Source: an uncultured Sphingomonadaceae bacterium
Lineage (GTDB): Bacteria; Pseudomonadota; Alphaproteobacteria; Sphingomonadales; Sphingomonadaceae
Direction: 5' to 3'
Assembly: GCA_947488625.1 (NCBI GenBank)
Contig: CANKZR010000001.1
Span: forward strand, 1,488,001 to 1,552,000
Length of the DNA: 64,000 bases
Shown here in pieces: positions 16,705-24,930 of the stretch. The notes beneath the pieces are model-generated. The model saw only the letters and a program-made list of their open reading frames with translations. It searched no databases and was not told the origin of the DNA. Each line of letters opens with the position of its first letter. Position 1 is the first letter of the stretch. The translations under genes were made by a program, and so were the position numbers.

Positions 16705-19700
16705 ATTCTTCCCTCCTCCGCCACCCAGGCGAGCGTGTTTACGAGCCGCAAGTGGTCTATGCTTTTTGCGTCTAACTCCAACAACTTTGGGTTAGCTACC
16801 ACCAGTGCCAATGTCCTAGCGCGGCTAATCGCGACGTTTATTCGGTTCTTGGAATAAAAGAACTCGATATGCCGCGGCAGGTCATCCGGTGTGGAGGTTG
16901 CTAGCGATACGATCACCACCTCGGCTTCCTGACCCTGGAACTTGTCGACAGTGCCCACGCGCGCCTTGGCGGGCAACGCAGCCGTGAGTGCGTTCACCTG
17001 CATATTGTAAGGTGCCACGATCAGGATGTTCTTCCACCCGATCTTGCCCGTCTCGCCCTCACGATTGATAAATTGCGTGCCGATCAGACCATCGGCCAAT
17101 TCCTTCACCCGCGATACTTCGGCATCGCTTCGCTGGCCGCAGCCGGTGTGATTCATGGCCACGAAGCGGATCCCGCTTTCGGCTAGCACCGGATCATGGC
17201 CCGGTTGCAACTGGAGCCGTTGGCGCGCGCAATCAGGATGTGCCTTGAGGCGGCTGTCGTAGACTACGTCTGAGATGAAACCGCAAATGGAGGGATGCAT
17301 ACGCCAGCTCGTGTCAAGCAAAATGCCTCGGTCGGGTGCGACGGTGGCCTCGCCCTGCAACAGATAATCCAGCGCTGAGAGGCCGCTTTCGCCCGGATGT
17401 GCGCCCTGAATGGGCTGTGACAACTGCATCTGGTCGCCCACGAGCACGATATTGCGTGCAGCCGAACCCATCGCGAGCAAATGACCTAGCGACACTTGCC
17501 CGGCCTCGTCCACAAACAGGTAGTCGAGCGTCTGATCGAAATCGCTATCGGCAAATAGCCAAGCGGTGCCACCGATCAGGTCGGGCATGTATTCGTGCAC
17601 GTCGGCGGCGGATTCAACGTCTGTGATAATGCGGCCATTCAGGCGCTGATCGGGATTCCCACGCGTGCATTTTTTCACGCCCACGAAGCTGACGCTGGTT
17701 TCCTCGGCTACATCCTCCACTTTCGCGAGCAGGTTGTTGATCGCCTTGTGGCTGTTGCTGGAAACGCCGACCTTCTTGCCCGCGGCGAGCAACGAGCAGA
17801 TCACGTGTGCGCTTGTGAAGGTCTTGCCCGTGCCTGGCGGACCCTGAATAAACAATGTCGTGCCGTCCATCGCCAGACAGCGCATCGTGGCGGCTTCAAT
17901 CAGGGTTTCGCCCTCTCGCACCAGCGGCCCACCATTCCAGCCAAGTAGTTGCGGCGCCCTTCGTTCGATGAAGTCGAGCAGCGCGCTGTAAGGTCGCTCG
18001 GCCGCTTCCTCGACTGGCGATGAAACACCGTTGAGCCACTCTTCTTCCGCCATACCCGCCCAAGCCAATGCCACCCGGCGAACGGCGGATACGAGTATCT
18101 GGTTCGGCACAGTCGGCTCGGGGATCAGTGATCCATCCAGCGGCCAGATTCCCTTGGATGCATTGCTTCGCTTGATCTCGACCGCGCCCGCTTCGCAATC
18201 GAGCGCTACGATGGTGCCAACTTTCGAAAGGCTCGGCGCGTGCAGCACGACTGCTCCCACTCGAAGTTTTGTCTCCTGCGGCGGGAATCGGTAGCTGGCG
18301 ATGGTGCTGCGTTTTTCAGGGCGCTGCCATACGCCGCCTTCATCGACATCCGGCTCAATACCACCGAGGCATTCATGGTCTTCGGCAAGCTCATCCGGAT
18401 CACGCTCGCAGCGATCGAACATGGCCCAGAACGCAGGCTTATCTGCGCGCCGGTGAAACTGGGTAAGATGGCCAACAAGTGCCCGGCCATCGTTGCTCTC
18501 AGGCAGCGGACCGGCTTCGATAGCCGCTAGCAATCTCTGTGAGCGTTCCTCGGCTTCAGCTCGGGCTTCTGCCTTTTCGTCAGGAACCGCCGTGGCCGGG
18601 CCGACTGGCCGCCAAGGCAGATCGTCCTTCCGCAATTTCAAGAGCCAGTCGCGCAGGGCCTCAGTATTCTCGCAATCCACCTTGTTGTATTCGAGGATGC
18701 CGTCGAGAACCGCCTGATCGCCGGTCTGTTGCCAGCTCTTGTATTCAACGACAGACTGGTCAGCCTTGGTCACATCGCCCTGCCGCGCTTCGGCAAAGAA
18801 TATTTCCATCGTCTTGAGCGAGAGATTATCTTCACTCGTTCGAATGGCCTGTCTCAATACGGCATAGAGATCCACGAACCGCCGCTGGCGCAGCATATTG
18901 TCGAGCATTTCCTCACGACTGGCATGAAGCGTGGAAAGGCGGCGCAGCGCGGTAATCTCGTAGGGTGCATAGTGGTAAACATGCGCGTTGGGATTGGCCT
19001 CCAGATGGGCGGCCATCCAATCCATCGTGTTTTCGAAAGCAGTCCGCTCATCGGCATGATTGTGTCCCCAGCGGAAACGAAACTGCGGACCGGATTCAGT
19101 GCGGTAATGCACACCCCACAGGTAGTCGAGCCCACCCTCTTCAAGAGGGTCTCCTTCAAGGTCGAAAAAGAGGTCGGTCGGATCGGGCTGCGGGAGGTTG
19201 GCGAAGCCCCTGCCTTCCTCGATCGGCAAGGGTTCCGCCACCGGCTCTCCGCCCTGCCAGCGGGTTCGCTGAAGCCGGGCCTGCGCACGCAATTTGTCGA
19301 GCGTGGCTGGCGCGAGGCGGGGTATGCGCTGATCTTCCGGAACTGCGACCAATTGCGCGACCGTCGATACTCCGGCGGCTCGAAGTTTCTCAATCTGCGG
19401 CTTGCCGATGCCACACACGCGGGAAAGATGGTCCTGCGCTTCCCAGACTTCCGCGCAATGGTTTCGCCACGGACACAGGCCGCAGGCTGAGCAGGGCTCT
19501 GGCTCGCTTCCCGCCGTCCCGCTCTCAATGAAATCGAGGAAGCGCACGACAGCGGCCCCGAGCACTTTGTCAAAATCGACGAGGCGAAAGCTCTCGCGTC
19601 GACCGTCGCCCAGCTGAACATGCACACGGCGCGGCGCCTTGCCCTGGATCGCGGCAATCATTCGCGCATAGAGGCCAAGCTGCACAACGTGGCTGGCCTT

Positions 19701-20123
19701 GGCCGAGCGCGCAAGCTTGGTATCCACCGGTTCGTAGGACCAGTCGCCAAGGTCAGAAGGTTCCTCAACCCGAATCAGGAAATCGGCAAACCCACTCCAC
19801 GGAGGCTGCAAAAACGCGGCTTGAAAGATTGCCTTCGCGCCTTGCTCCATTGCCTCCCTTGTCAGCAACGCGCGGCTTTCAAGTGAGCCTTTCTCGGGTA
19901 TCTCAATCAGTCCGCCTTGATTGGCAAGCTGCTCACGATAGGCATCTTCATGTTCAAGCCCGGCCTGTTGCACGAGCTTGCCCATGGCGTCGTCTTCGGC
20001 CTGTTCCGGAGCGGCGTCAGGGTCCCGCAATCGCGCCAGGTCGAGTGCGGTGGCATGCGCACAGCCTAAATATCGCACCAAGTCTGACGGCGAACAAAGG
20101 ATCGAATTGTCATATTGGCGCAC
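16701..20123 (-). CDS. TM0106-type RecB-like nuclease fused to UPF1/Dna2-like SF1 helicase
   Basis: A giant protein of about 1140 residues. An N-terminal Cas4/RecB-like nuclease has GFADF (about 111-115), VDTKLA (133-138) and an iron-sulphur cysteine set, C211, C214, C217, C223. A helix-hairpin-helix-like stretch (CGIGKPQIEKLRAAGV) follows. Then comes an RNase H-like domain starting FFDLEGD (319-325) and ending with VDCENTEALRDWL. The SF1 helicase has Walker A GPPGTGKT (761-768), DEAG (872-875), VGDQMQLSQ and DKFQGQEAEVVIVS. I chose the GTG at 20123 because AGGAG lies 9 nt upstream; an upstream TTG at 20168 is weaker. It is coupled to mcrB, so it probably processes DNA with McrBC. Confidence 0.85.
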   Translation of the reverse strand: MRQYDNSILCSPSDLVRYLGCAHATALDLARLRDPDAAPEQAEDDAMGKLVQQAGLEHEDAYREQLANQGGLIEIPEKGSLESRALLTREAMEQGAKAIFQAAFLQPPWSGFADFLIRVEEPSDLGDWSYEPVDTKLARSAKASHVVQLGLYARMIAAIQGKAPRRVHVQLGDGRRESFRLVDFDKVLGAAVVRFLDFIESGTAGSEPEPCSACGLCPWRNHCAEVWEAQDHLSRVCGIGKPQIEKLRAAGVSTVAQLVAVPEDQRIPRLAPATLDKLRAQARLQRTRWQGGEPVAEPLPIEEGRGFANLPQPDPTDLFFDLEGDPLEEGGLDYLWGVHYRTESGPQFRFRWGHNHADERTAFENTMDWMAAHLEANPNAHVYHYAPYEITALRRLSTLHASREEMLDNMLRQRRFVDLYAVLRQAIRTSEDNLSLKTMEIFFAEARQGDVTKADQSVVEYKSWQQTGDQAVLDGILEYNKVDCENTEALRDWLLKLRKDDLPWRPVGPATAVPDEKAEARAEAEERSQRLLAAIEAGPLPESNDGRALVGHLTQFHRRADKPAFWAMFDRCERDPDELAEDHECLGGIEPDVDEGGVWQRPEKRSTIASYRFPPQETKLRVGAVVLHAPSLSKVGTIVALDCEAGAVEIKRSNASKGIWPLDGSLIPEPTVPNQILVSAVRRVALAWAGMAEEEWLNGVSSPVEEAAERPYSALLDFIERRAPQLLGWNGGPLVREGETLIEAATMRCLAMDGTTLFIQGPPGTGKTFTSAHVICSLLAAGKKVGVSSNSHKAINNLLAKVEDVAEETSVSFVGVKKCTRGNPDQRLNGRIITDVESAADVHEYMPDLIGGTAWLFADSDFDQTLDYLFVDEAGQVSLGHLLAMGSAARNIVLVGDQMQLSQPIQGAHPGESGLSALDYLLQGEATVAPDRGILLDTSWRMHPSICGFISDVVYDSRLKAHPDCARQRLQLQPGHDPVLAESGIRFVAMNHTGCGQRSDAEVSRVKELADGLIGTQFINREGETGKIGWKNILIVAPYNMQVNALTAALPAKARVGTVDKFQGQEAEVVIVSLATSTPDDLPRHIEFFYSKNRINVAISRARTLALVVANPKLLELDAKSIDHLRLVNTLAWVAEEGRI

Positions 20124-20222
20124 GGCGCGATTCTCCTGTTCACCCTTCCTACGCAACCAATACGACAAAACTGGTCGTTCTAATTTTGGGTGCTGAAGGC
20201 CGCTTCATCGCTGGCGCTCTTC

Positions 20223-21080
20223 TCATCTTAGTGACGCAAGAAAGCTTGTCGGCGAAAGGTCCGCGTGAGCGTTCAACGGGGGCCGAAGACAAAAAGCCCT
20301 TGGTTGGCGAGCGAAGTCCCAAAGCCGAATGAGATGCCAATGATCACGCTTATTTTCAGCTACGGACAGCTCGTTTGCGGTGATGTGAAAAGGTGTCCGC
20401 TCCCAGCCATTGGTGGTCTTCACTTCCAGTAACCGCTCAGTGCCATCGGCCTCGAAGCTGGATATATCGTAGCCGTAGCCATCTCCGTCCTCCGCCGACG
20501 TCCATCGCACTTCGCGAGCAAGGTCAGCCCTCCCCGCGGACGCCAGCCGTGCTCGTTCGTGTGAAAGGACTCGTTCTTCGCCGGCTTTGCCCAAAGCGCG
20601 ATTGCGGGCGTCGCGTTGCGCTACATCGTATTTGAGCCCGATCTTCGCCATAAATTCGGCGTCCACCGGTGGTGGCTCATTGCGCTGCGTCGGTATGGGA
20701 CCGAATTCCAACAGTGCCCCGGTCGCTGGACCGATCCAGCTTGCCGCCGCTGGGTCTCTCAGGCGCAATTGATTTGTGTGTGGGGCAAGCCAGTCCTCAT
20801 TGCGATCCAGCCAGCGCAACACTCCATCTACCAAGGCAATCTGGAAATTTGCCGCTGGTTTGTAACCTGGAATCCATGGTTGGCCGAGACCGAGCAGGAC
20901 AGCACTGATATTCTGATGTTTGAACTCAATCGAACCTCGCCCGCGCCCGATTCTGTCCTGTAATACTCGATTGTGCGCAGCCTTATTGTAAGGAACTCTT
21001 GCAATGTCGTCCGCTAGCATCGCGAAATAGTCCGCAACGGCAGCATCGATCTCCGGCGCGGCCCAGTCCTCGCCCGCCAA
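20223..21080 (-). CDS. DUF3883 nuclease-like defence protein
   Basis: A 285-residue protein. Residues about 10-95 (AVADYFAMLADDIARVPYNK, then FKHQNISAVLLGLG) match a conserved N-terminal module found with HNH and DUF3883 restriction proteins. Residues about 155-285 are a DUF3883 domain with a PD-(D/E)xK-like core, D205 in GYGYDIS and E219-x-K221 in LLEVKTT. It could be a restriction nuclease or a recognition subunit. The frame begins with TTG only 5 bp after the stop of the upstream HEPN gene. About 99 bp separate it from the helicase-nuclease gene, leaving room for a promoter there. Confidence 0.75.
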   Translation of the reverse strand: MAGEDWAAPEIDAAVADYFAMLADDIARVPYNKAAHNRVLQDRIGRGRGSIEFKHQNISAVLLGLGQPWIPGYKPAANFQIALVDGVLRWLDRNEDWLAPHTNQLRLRDPAAASWIGPATGALLEFGPIPTQRNEPPPVDAEFMAKIGLKYDVAQRDARNRALGKAGEERVLSHERARLASAGRADLAREVRWTSAEDGDGYGYDISSFEADGTERLLEVKTTNGWERTPFHITANELSVAENKRDHWHLIRLWDFARQPRAFCLRPPLNAHADLSPTSFLASLR

Positions 21081-21085
21081 GCCTC

Positions 21086-21784
21086 TTACTCTTCAACCAC
21101 TGGATACATTGGCATCGCCCACTCGGCATCCGGATTGTCCATCATCAGGTCAATGAAGACAGGTAGCAAACAGCCGAGCAGCGATGCGCCATCTCGCACC
21201 TGGTTGCGGTTTGCGCTGCTGTCCCAAGTGGCACCGCCATGCACGAGCTGATTGCGCAGCACGTAAAGGCGATCAAACAGAATTGAGAGAACGATCGGCG
21301 TATTGCGCTGAGCCACCGCGCGGTTAGCCGCGGCACGAGCGCTTTCGAAGCTCACCTCCCAACCGGCCCCGCCGAACTCGCCAGCCTGATGGCGCCAGAA
21401 CGGGGCGAACACGAATTTGTTGTCGAGCAGTAGACGGATTTCCTGACTGAAACGCTCCCAGATGGCGTTGTATATCCGATTATAGCGATCCATCTCGACC
21501 AAGGTGGCAAAGAACTTGTCGAAGCGCTCACGCTCGCTTCCAGCCTTACCCTCACCGTCTAGCGCGCGGTCCAGATCCCCTGCATAGGCTGCGTTAAAAC
21601 CGATCCAAAGAAGGATGAAACGCACGTCGAGGTCATCCTCCTCCGCCTCGGCGCGGCGTAACCAGCTAAGCGCGCGATGAACTCTCAAGGTAAGCGGGAG
21701 AGCAAAACCATCTCGAAGACTTCGCTGCTTCCCCTTCAATTGTTCTGGATGAAGCGGATCGTCAATGTCGTAGGGGCTTGGCAT
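21086..21784 (-). CDS. HEPN-motif protein, candidate abortive-infection RNase
   Basis: A 232-residue, mostly helical protein. Residues 177-182 read RNQLVH, fitting the Rx4-6H motif of HEPN ribonucleases with a polar residue after the arginine. The flanking helix LSILFDRLYVL also fits. Its length and helical pattern resemble Apea-like HEPN proteins. In the HEPN family this motif cuts RNA, often to kill or arrest infected cells. The gene is first in the leftward defence run, 5 bp before the DUF3883 gene. The motif alone is short and non-catalytic HEPN relatives exist, so activity is uncertain. No antitoxin-like gene adjoins it on the upstream side. Confidence 0.6.
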   Translation of the reverse strand: MPSPYDIDDPLHPEQLKGKQRSLRDGFALPLTLRVHRALSWLRRAEAEEDDLDVRFILLWIGFNAAYAGDLDRALDGEGKAGSERERFDKFFATLVEMDRYNRIYNAIWERFSQEIRLLLDNKFVFAPFWRHQAGEFGGAGWEVSFESARAAANRAVAQRNTPIVLSILFDRLYVLRNQLVHGGATWDSSANRNQVRDGASLLGCLLPVFIDLMMDNPDAEWAMPMYPVVEE

Positions 21785-21813
21785 TCGAAGACGCTAAGCG
21801 GGCGCTCCCCGGC

Positions 21814-21841
21814 TGTCTAGAATTAGAGCACTGAGTATCAA
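21814..21841 (-). promoter_or_regulatory. Weak promoter candidate for the defence run
   Basis: On the minus strand TTGATA (21841-21836) and TAGACA (21819-21814) are 16 bp apart and end 30 bp before the HEPN start codon. The -35 element is good and the -10 poor. It is the only plausible promoter seen ahead of the first gene of the leftward run. Confidence 0.25.
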
Positions 21842-21954
21842 CGCTTTTTGCCCACGCTCAGCCTCTGCCCGAACAGTGCGTCAGAACGCCCCGACCCTGG
21901 GAAACTCTTTGCACGAAGTGATACTGCTCAACTGGCTGAAATGCCCTCTCGCAC

Positions 21955-21987
21955 TGTGCCACAAATTGTGCCACAGATTGTGCCACA
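21955..21987. repeat. Three tandem 12-bp repeats, possible integrase arm sites
   Basis: TGTGCCACA occurs at 21955-21963, 21967-21975 and 21979-21987, exactly 12 bp apart, with AAT and GAT as spacers. The array ends 62 bp before the tRNA-like sequence at 22050-22075, on the island side. Clustered short direct repeats just inside an element end are what tyrosine-integrase arm-type sites look like. A binding site for a regulator is the alternative. Confidence 0.5.
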
Positions 21988-22049
21988 CGCTTCGACCGGA
22001 AGCGTGGAAATGGCTGTTTTCTGGGCTTTCTCGGAAGCGGTTGAAAAAA

Positions 22050-22075
22050 GGTCGGGAATCCTCTCTCCCCGACCA
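22050..22075 (+). other. Putative attR: copy of a tRNA 3' end, also a hairpin
   Basis: AATCCTCTCTCCCCGACCA (22057-22075) parses as the end of a tRNA gene: T-loop AAT, T-stem CCTCT, acceptor CTCCCCG, discriminator A, then CCA. It most resembles tRNA-Pro. No tRNA body precedes it, so it is a fragment, as left by an element integrated at a tRNA 3' end. The intact tRNA would lie beyond the left window edge. The same bases also form a 7-bp hairpin (GGTCGGG/CCCGACC) flanked by A and T runs, so a terminator is the competing reading. Confidence 0.5.
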
Positions 22076-22082
22076 TTTTCAA

Positions 22083-22106
22083 ATTGCGGAGAATCATTCG
22101 CGCAAT
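22083..22106. promoter_or_regulatory. Dyad of unknown function, weakly Fur-box-like
   Basis: Arms ATTGCG and CGCAAT enclose GAATCATTC, itself a nearly perfect palindrome resembling the core of ferric-uptake-regulator boxes. It lies 8 bp beyond the proposed attR, on the chromosomal side, and about 160 bp before purF. The two dyads are not quite co-centred, which weakens the case. Confidence 0.2.
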
Positions 22107-22268
22107 CGTTTTCTGACGAACACCTCGCCGAGGCGAGAGGCCGTTTAGCTCGTCTTGCCGGTCGTATTCGTATTTCGCCCTCAGAACTGTCCGAAACCCA
22201 TCGCCACCCTTGTAATCGAAGCGCAACATCGCCATTGGAGCAGCGCTGCAGATTACAAACGGAAATAG

Positions 22269-23744
22269 ATGAATTTCACCCATCCCTTTTTGAACGGTGA
22301 CGGTGACGACAAGCTGCGCGAAGAGTGCGGTGTGTTCGGCATCATCGGCGGGACTGACGCTGCGGCTGCCTGCGCACTGGGCTTGCACGCCCTGCAACAC
22401 CGTGGGCAGGAAGCTGTCGGCATCACCAGTTTCGACGGGGCGGAATTCTACACCCGTCGCGGGCTTGGCCATGTGGCCGATAACTTCTCCTCCGAAGAAT
22501 CGATTGCTGAACTGCCCGGTCACATGGCGGGCGGACACGTGCGCTATTCCACCACCGGCGGTTCCGGCATGCGCAACATCCAGCCGCTGTATGCCGATCT
22601 TGCCAGTGGCGGTTTTGCCGTGGCGCATAACGGCAATATCTCCAACGCCATGAAGCTGCGGCAGGAACTGGTCAGCAAGGGCGCCATCTTCCAGTCCACA
22701 TCCGATACCGAAGTCATTATCCACCTGGTCGCAACCAGCCGCTATCCCACCATGCGCGACAAGCTGGTGGATGCGCTTCGACTGGTCGAGGGCGCCTATG
22801 CACTCGTGGTGATGACGCCGCGCGGAATGGCAGCCTGCCGCGACCCGATGGGCATTCGCCCACTGGTGATGGGCAAACTGGGCGACGCTGTAGTCTTCGC
22901 CAGCGAAACCGTGGCGCTGGACGTTGTGGGCGCCGAATTCACCCGCCAGGTCGATCCCGGTGAACTGGTGGAAGTGGATTTCGACGGCAACGTCCAGTCC
23001 CACCGCCCGTTTGGCGACACCCGTCCGCGCCCATGCATTTTCGAGCATGTCTATTTCAGCCGGCCCGATTCCATCTTCAACAAGCGCAGCGTTTACGAAA
23101 GCCGCAAGAACATCGGCGCGGAACTGGCGCGCGAGATGCCTTGCGATGCAGACCTTGTGGTGCCTGTGCCCGATAGCGGTGTTCCTGCTGCCATCGGGTA
23201 TGCGCAGGAAAGCGGAATACCGTTCGAACTCGGCATCATCCGCTCGCATTATGTCGGTCGAACCTTCATCCAGCCATCGGACGGCGCACGCCATGCTGGT
23301 GTAAAGCGCAAGCACAATGCCAACCGCCTGCTGGTGGAAGGCAAGCGCATCGTGCTGATCGACGATTCCATCGTCCGCGGCACCACCAGCCTCAAGATCG
23401 TGCAGATGATGCGCGATGCAGGCGCGGCGGAAGTGCACTTCCGCGTGGCCAGCCCACCCACCGGCCACGGCTGCTACTACGGCGTCGACACACCGGAACG
23501 CTCCAAACTGCTGGCCGGGCGCATGGACCTGGCCGCTATGCAGGAATTCATCCAGGCAGACAGCCTGGCGTTCGTTTCGATCGATGGCCTGTACCGCGCC
23601 GTTGGCCTGACTGGCCGTGACAGCGCCTGCCCGCAATATTGCGACGCCTGCTTTACGGGTGAATATCCAACCCCGCTGACCGATCTTTCCGGAAAGAAAG
23701 ACGAGGAAGCGCAGCTTTCCCTCCCTGTCAACAAGGTCGCCTGA
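22269..23744 (+). CDS. purF: Amidophosphoribosyltransferase
   Basis: A 491-residue enzyme that transfers glutamine amide nitrogen to PRPP, the first committed step of purine synthesis. A short propeptide precedes ECGVFGI, whose cysteine becomes the N-terminal nucleophile of the class II glutaminase domain. HALQHRGQEAVGI is also typical. The phosphoribosyltransferase domain has VVPVPDSGVPAA and the PRPP loop IVLIDDSIVRGTT. Length and motifs are normal and the gene looks intact. The stop directly abuts the ATG of the next SDR gene. It is the first chromosomal gene right of the island. Its usual neighbour cvpA is not present here, perhaps because the element separates them. Confidence 0.96.
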   Translation: MNFTHPFLNGDGDDKLREECGVFGIIGGTDAAAACALGLHALQHRGQEAVGITSFDGAEFYTRRGLGHVADNFSSEESIAELPGHMAGGHVRYSTTGGSGMRNIQPLYADLASGGFAVAHNGNISNAMKLRQELVSKGAIFQSTSDTEVIIHLVATSRYPTMRDKLVDALRLVEGAYALVVMTPRGMAACRDPMGIRPLVMGKLGDAVVFASETVALDVVGAEFTRQVDPGELVEVDFDGNVQSHRPFGDTRPRPCIFEHVYFSRPDSIFNKRSVYESRKNIGAELAREMPCDADLVVPVPDSGVPAAIGYAQESGIPFELGIIRSHYVGRTFIQPSDGARHAGVKRKHNANRLLVEGKRIVLIDDSIVRGTTSLKIVQMMRDAGAAEVHFRVASPPTGHGCYYGVDTPERSKLLAGRMDLAAMQEFIQADSLAFVSIDGLYRAVGLTGRDSACPQYCDACFTGEYPTPLTDLSGKKDEEAQLSLPVNKVA

Positions 23745-24476
23745 ATGACGCAGACTGCTGAACAAAAGCCACTTGCGGGCAAGGTCGCGCTTGTCACCGG
23801 GGCAAGCCGTGGAATTGGCGCAGCGACGGCGAGAGCGCTCGCCGCGAAGGGTTCCCACGTTGTCCTCACCGCGCGCAAGGTGAAGGATCTGGAGGGCGTG
23901 GAAGATGACATCCACGATCTTGGCGGCACCTCTACCATCGCACCGCTCGACCTGACCGATGGCGAAAGCATCGCCCGCCTCGCGCAGGCAATCGCAGAGC
24001 GCTGGGAAAAGCTCGATATGCTTGTGATCTGTGCTGCGCAGATGCCCACGCTCACACCTGTTACGCAGATCGACGGCAAGCAGTTCAACCAGGCCCTTAC
24101 CCTCAACGTGCTTTCCACGCAGGCCCTGCTGGCGCATTTCGACGCGTTGCTGAAGCGGGCCGACACGGGCCGGATAATCGGCCTGACGAGCTCTGTCGGT
24201 ACCGAACCGCGCCCCTTCTGGGGTGCCTATGGGGCCAGCAAGGCAGCATTTGAAAATCTGCTCGAATCGCATGGCAAGGAGATCGAGCGAATTTCCGAAA
24301 TGCGCGTGGCTATCCTGGATCCGGGCGCGACCCGGACCGACATGCGCGCACGCGCCTATCCGGGCGAAGATCCCGATTCGGTGAAGCCACCAGAGGTGGT
24401 GGGCGAACGGATTGCGCAGATACTGGTCGAAGATTTTCCCAATCTGCACCGTGAAAGGGTGGAAACGCCCCGTTAA
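23745..24476 (+). CDS. Short-chain dehydrogenase/reductase
   Basis: A 243-residue classical SDR. The nucleotide-binding motif GASRGIGAA is near residues 20-28 and the catalytic YxxxK is in WGAYGASKAAF, with serine in GLTSSVG. A Cys-Ala-Ala stretch (VICAAQ) replaces the usual NNAG, a minor departure. It starts immediately after the purF stop, so the two are probably cotranscribed. The substrate cannot be read from the sequence, and a role in purine metabolism is not implied. Confidence 0.85.
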   Translation: MTQTAEQKPLAGKVALVTGASRGIGAATARALAAKGSHVVLTARKVKDLEGVEDDIHDLGGTSTIAPLDLTDGESIARLAQAIAERWEKLDMLVICAAQMPTLTPVTQIDGKQFNQALTLNVLSTQALLAHFDALLKRADTGRIIGLTSSVGTEPRPFWGAYGASKAAFENLLESHGKEIERISEMRVAILDPGATRTDMRARAYPGEDPDSVKPPEVVGERIAQILVEDFPNLHRERVETPR

Positions 24477-24581
24477 CCACAAGTCTTAGCGGCCTGTTAG
24501 GCAGCATCCGACATTCTGTGCAAAGCAAGGCCTGGGACGGGTCTGTTATATCAATCGCCAGATTACGGGAACTTTGCCGCG

Positions 24582-24929
24582 ATGAGCTTGCACAACACCA
24601 TGGGCCGCTACGACGTTGCTGCGCAGGAAGATCGCAGCGCACCGCGCACCAAGATCATGATTCCCGCACAGTTGCGCGGATCGGGCATGCGCGCTTTCCA
24701 GACTGTCGTGAACGATCTTTCGTTGTCGGGATTTTCGGCAACGGCACTGAACCGCATGCACCCCGGTTCGGTCTGCTGGTTGACGCTTCCGGGCCTTGAA
24801 TCGCTTCAGGCCGAGGTGGTCTGGTGGGAGAATGGCCAGTGCGGCTGCGCATTCACCAACCTGCTGTCCCCCATCGTTCACGACAACATCCTGGCCCGCT
24901 ATCGCGGCGACGGCACCTACAGGCGCTGA
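24582..24929 (+). CDS. Single-domain PilZ protein
   Basis: A 115-residue protein made of one PilZ domain. Both cyclic-di-GMP contact motifs are visible: RSAPR (RxxxR) near residue 18 and DLSLSG (DxSxxG) near residue 45. It should bind cyclic-di-GMP and relay it to motility, envelope or exopolysaccharide functions, but the partner is unknown. The gene ends 1 bp before the end of the convergent TspO-like gene, leaving no space for a separate terminator. Two more PilZ genes occur in this window. Confidence 0.85.
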   Translation: MSLHNTMGRYDVAAQEDRSAPRTKIMIPAQLRGSGMRAFQTVVNDLSLSGFSATALNRMHPGSVCWLTLPGLESLQAEVVWWENGQCGCAFTNLLSPIVHDNILARYRGDGTYRR

Positions 24930-24930
24930 T

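Larger units (their letters stand above)
21785..22268. other. Gene-free junction between the island and the chromosome
   Basis: This stretch of almost 500 bases separates the divergent HEPN gene and purF and contains no convincing gene. It holds a weak promoter candidate for the island, three 12-bp tandem repeats, a tRNA-3'-end-like hairpin and a dyad. Long antisense reading frames crossing it are extensions of shadows of purF. No purF promoter could be placed with confidence. Confidence 0.6.

Noticed and set aside
2485-21784. DISARM, BREX or Druantia assignment for the island
   Set aside because: A SNF2 helicase and a methylase are present, but drmA/drmB/drmC, pglX/brxL and druE-like genes were not found.
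22050-22080. Rho-independent terminator reading of the GGTCGGG/CCCGACC hairpin
   Set aside because: Not excluded, but no gene on either strand ends there, and the tRNA-end reading explains the exact bases better.
21858-24482. An 874-codon open frame on the minus strand across purF and the SDR gene
   Set aside because: It runs antisense to two clear genes, has no recognisable domain and reflects the GC-rich third codon positions of purF.
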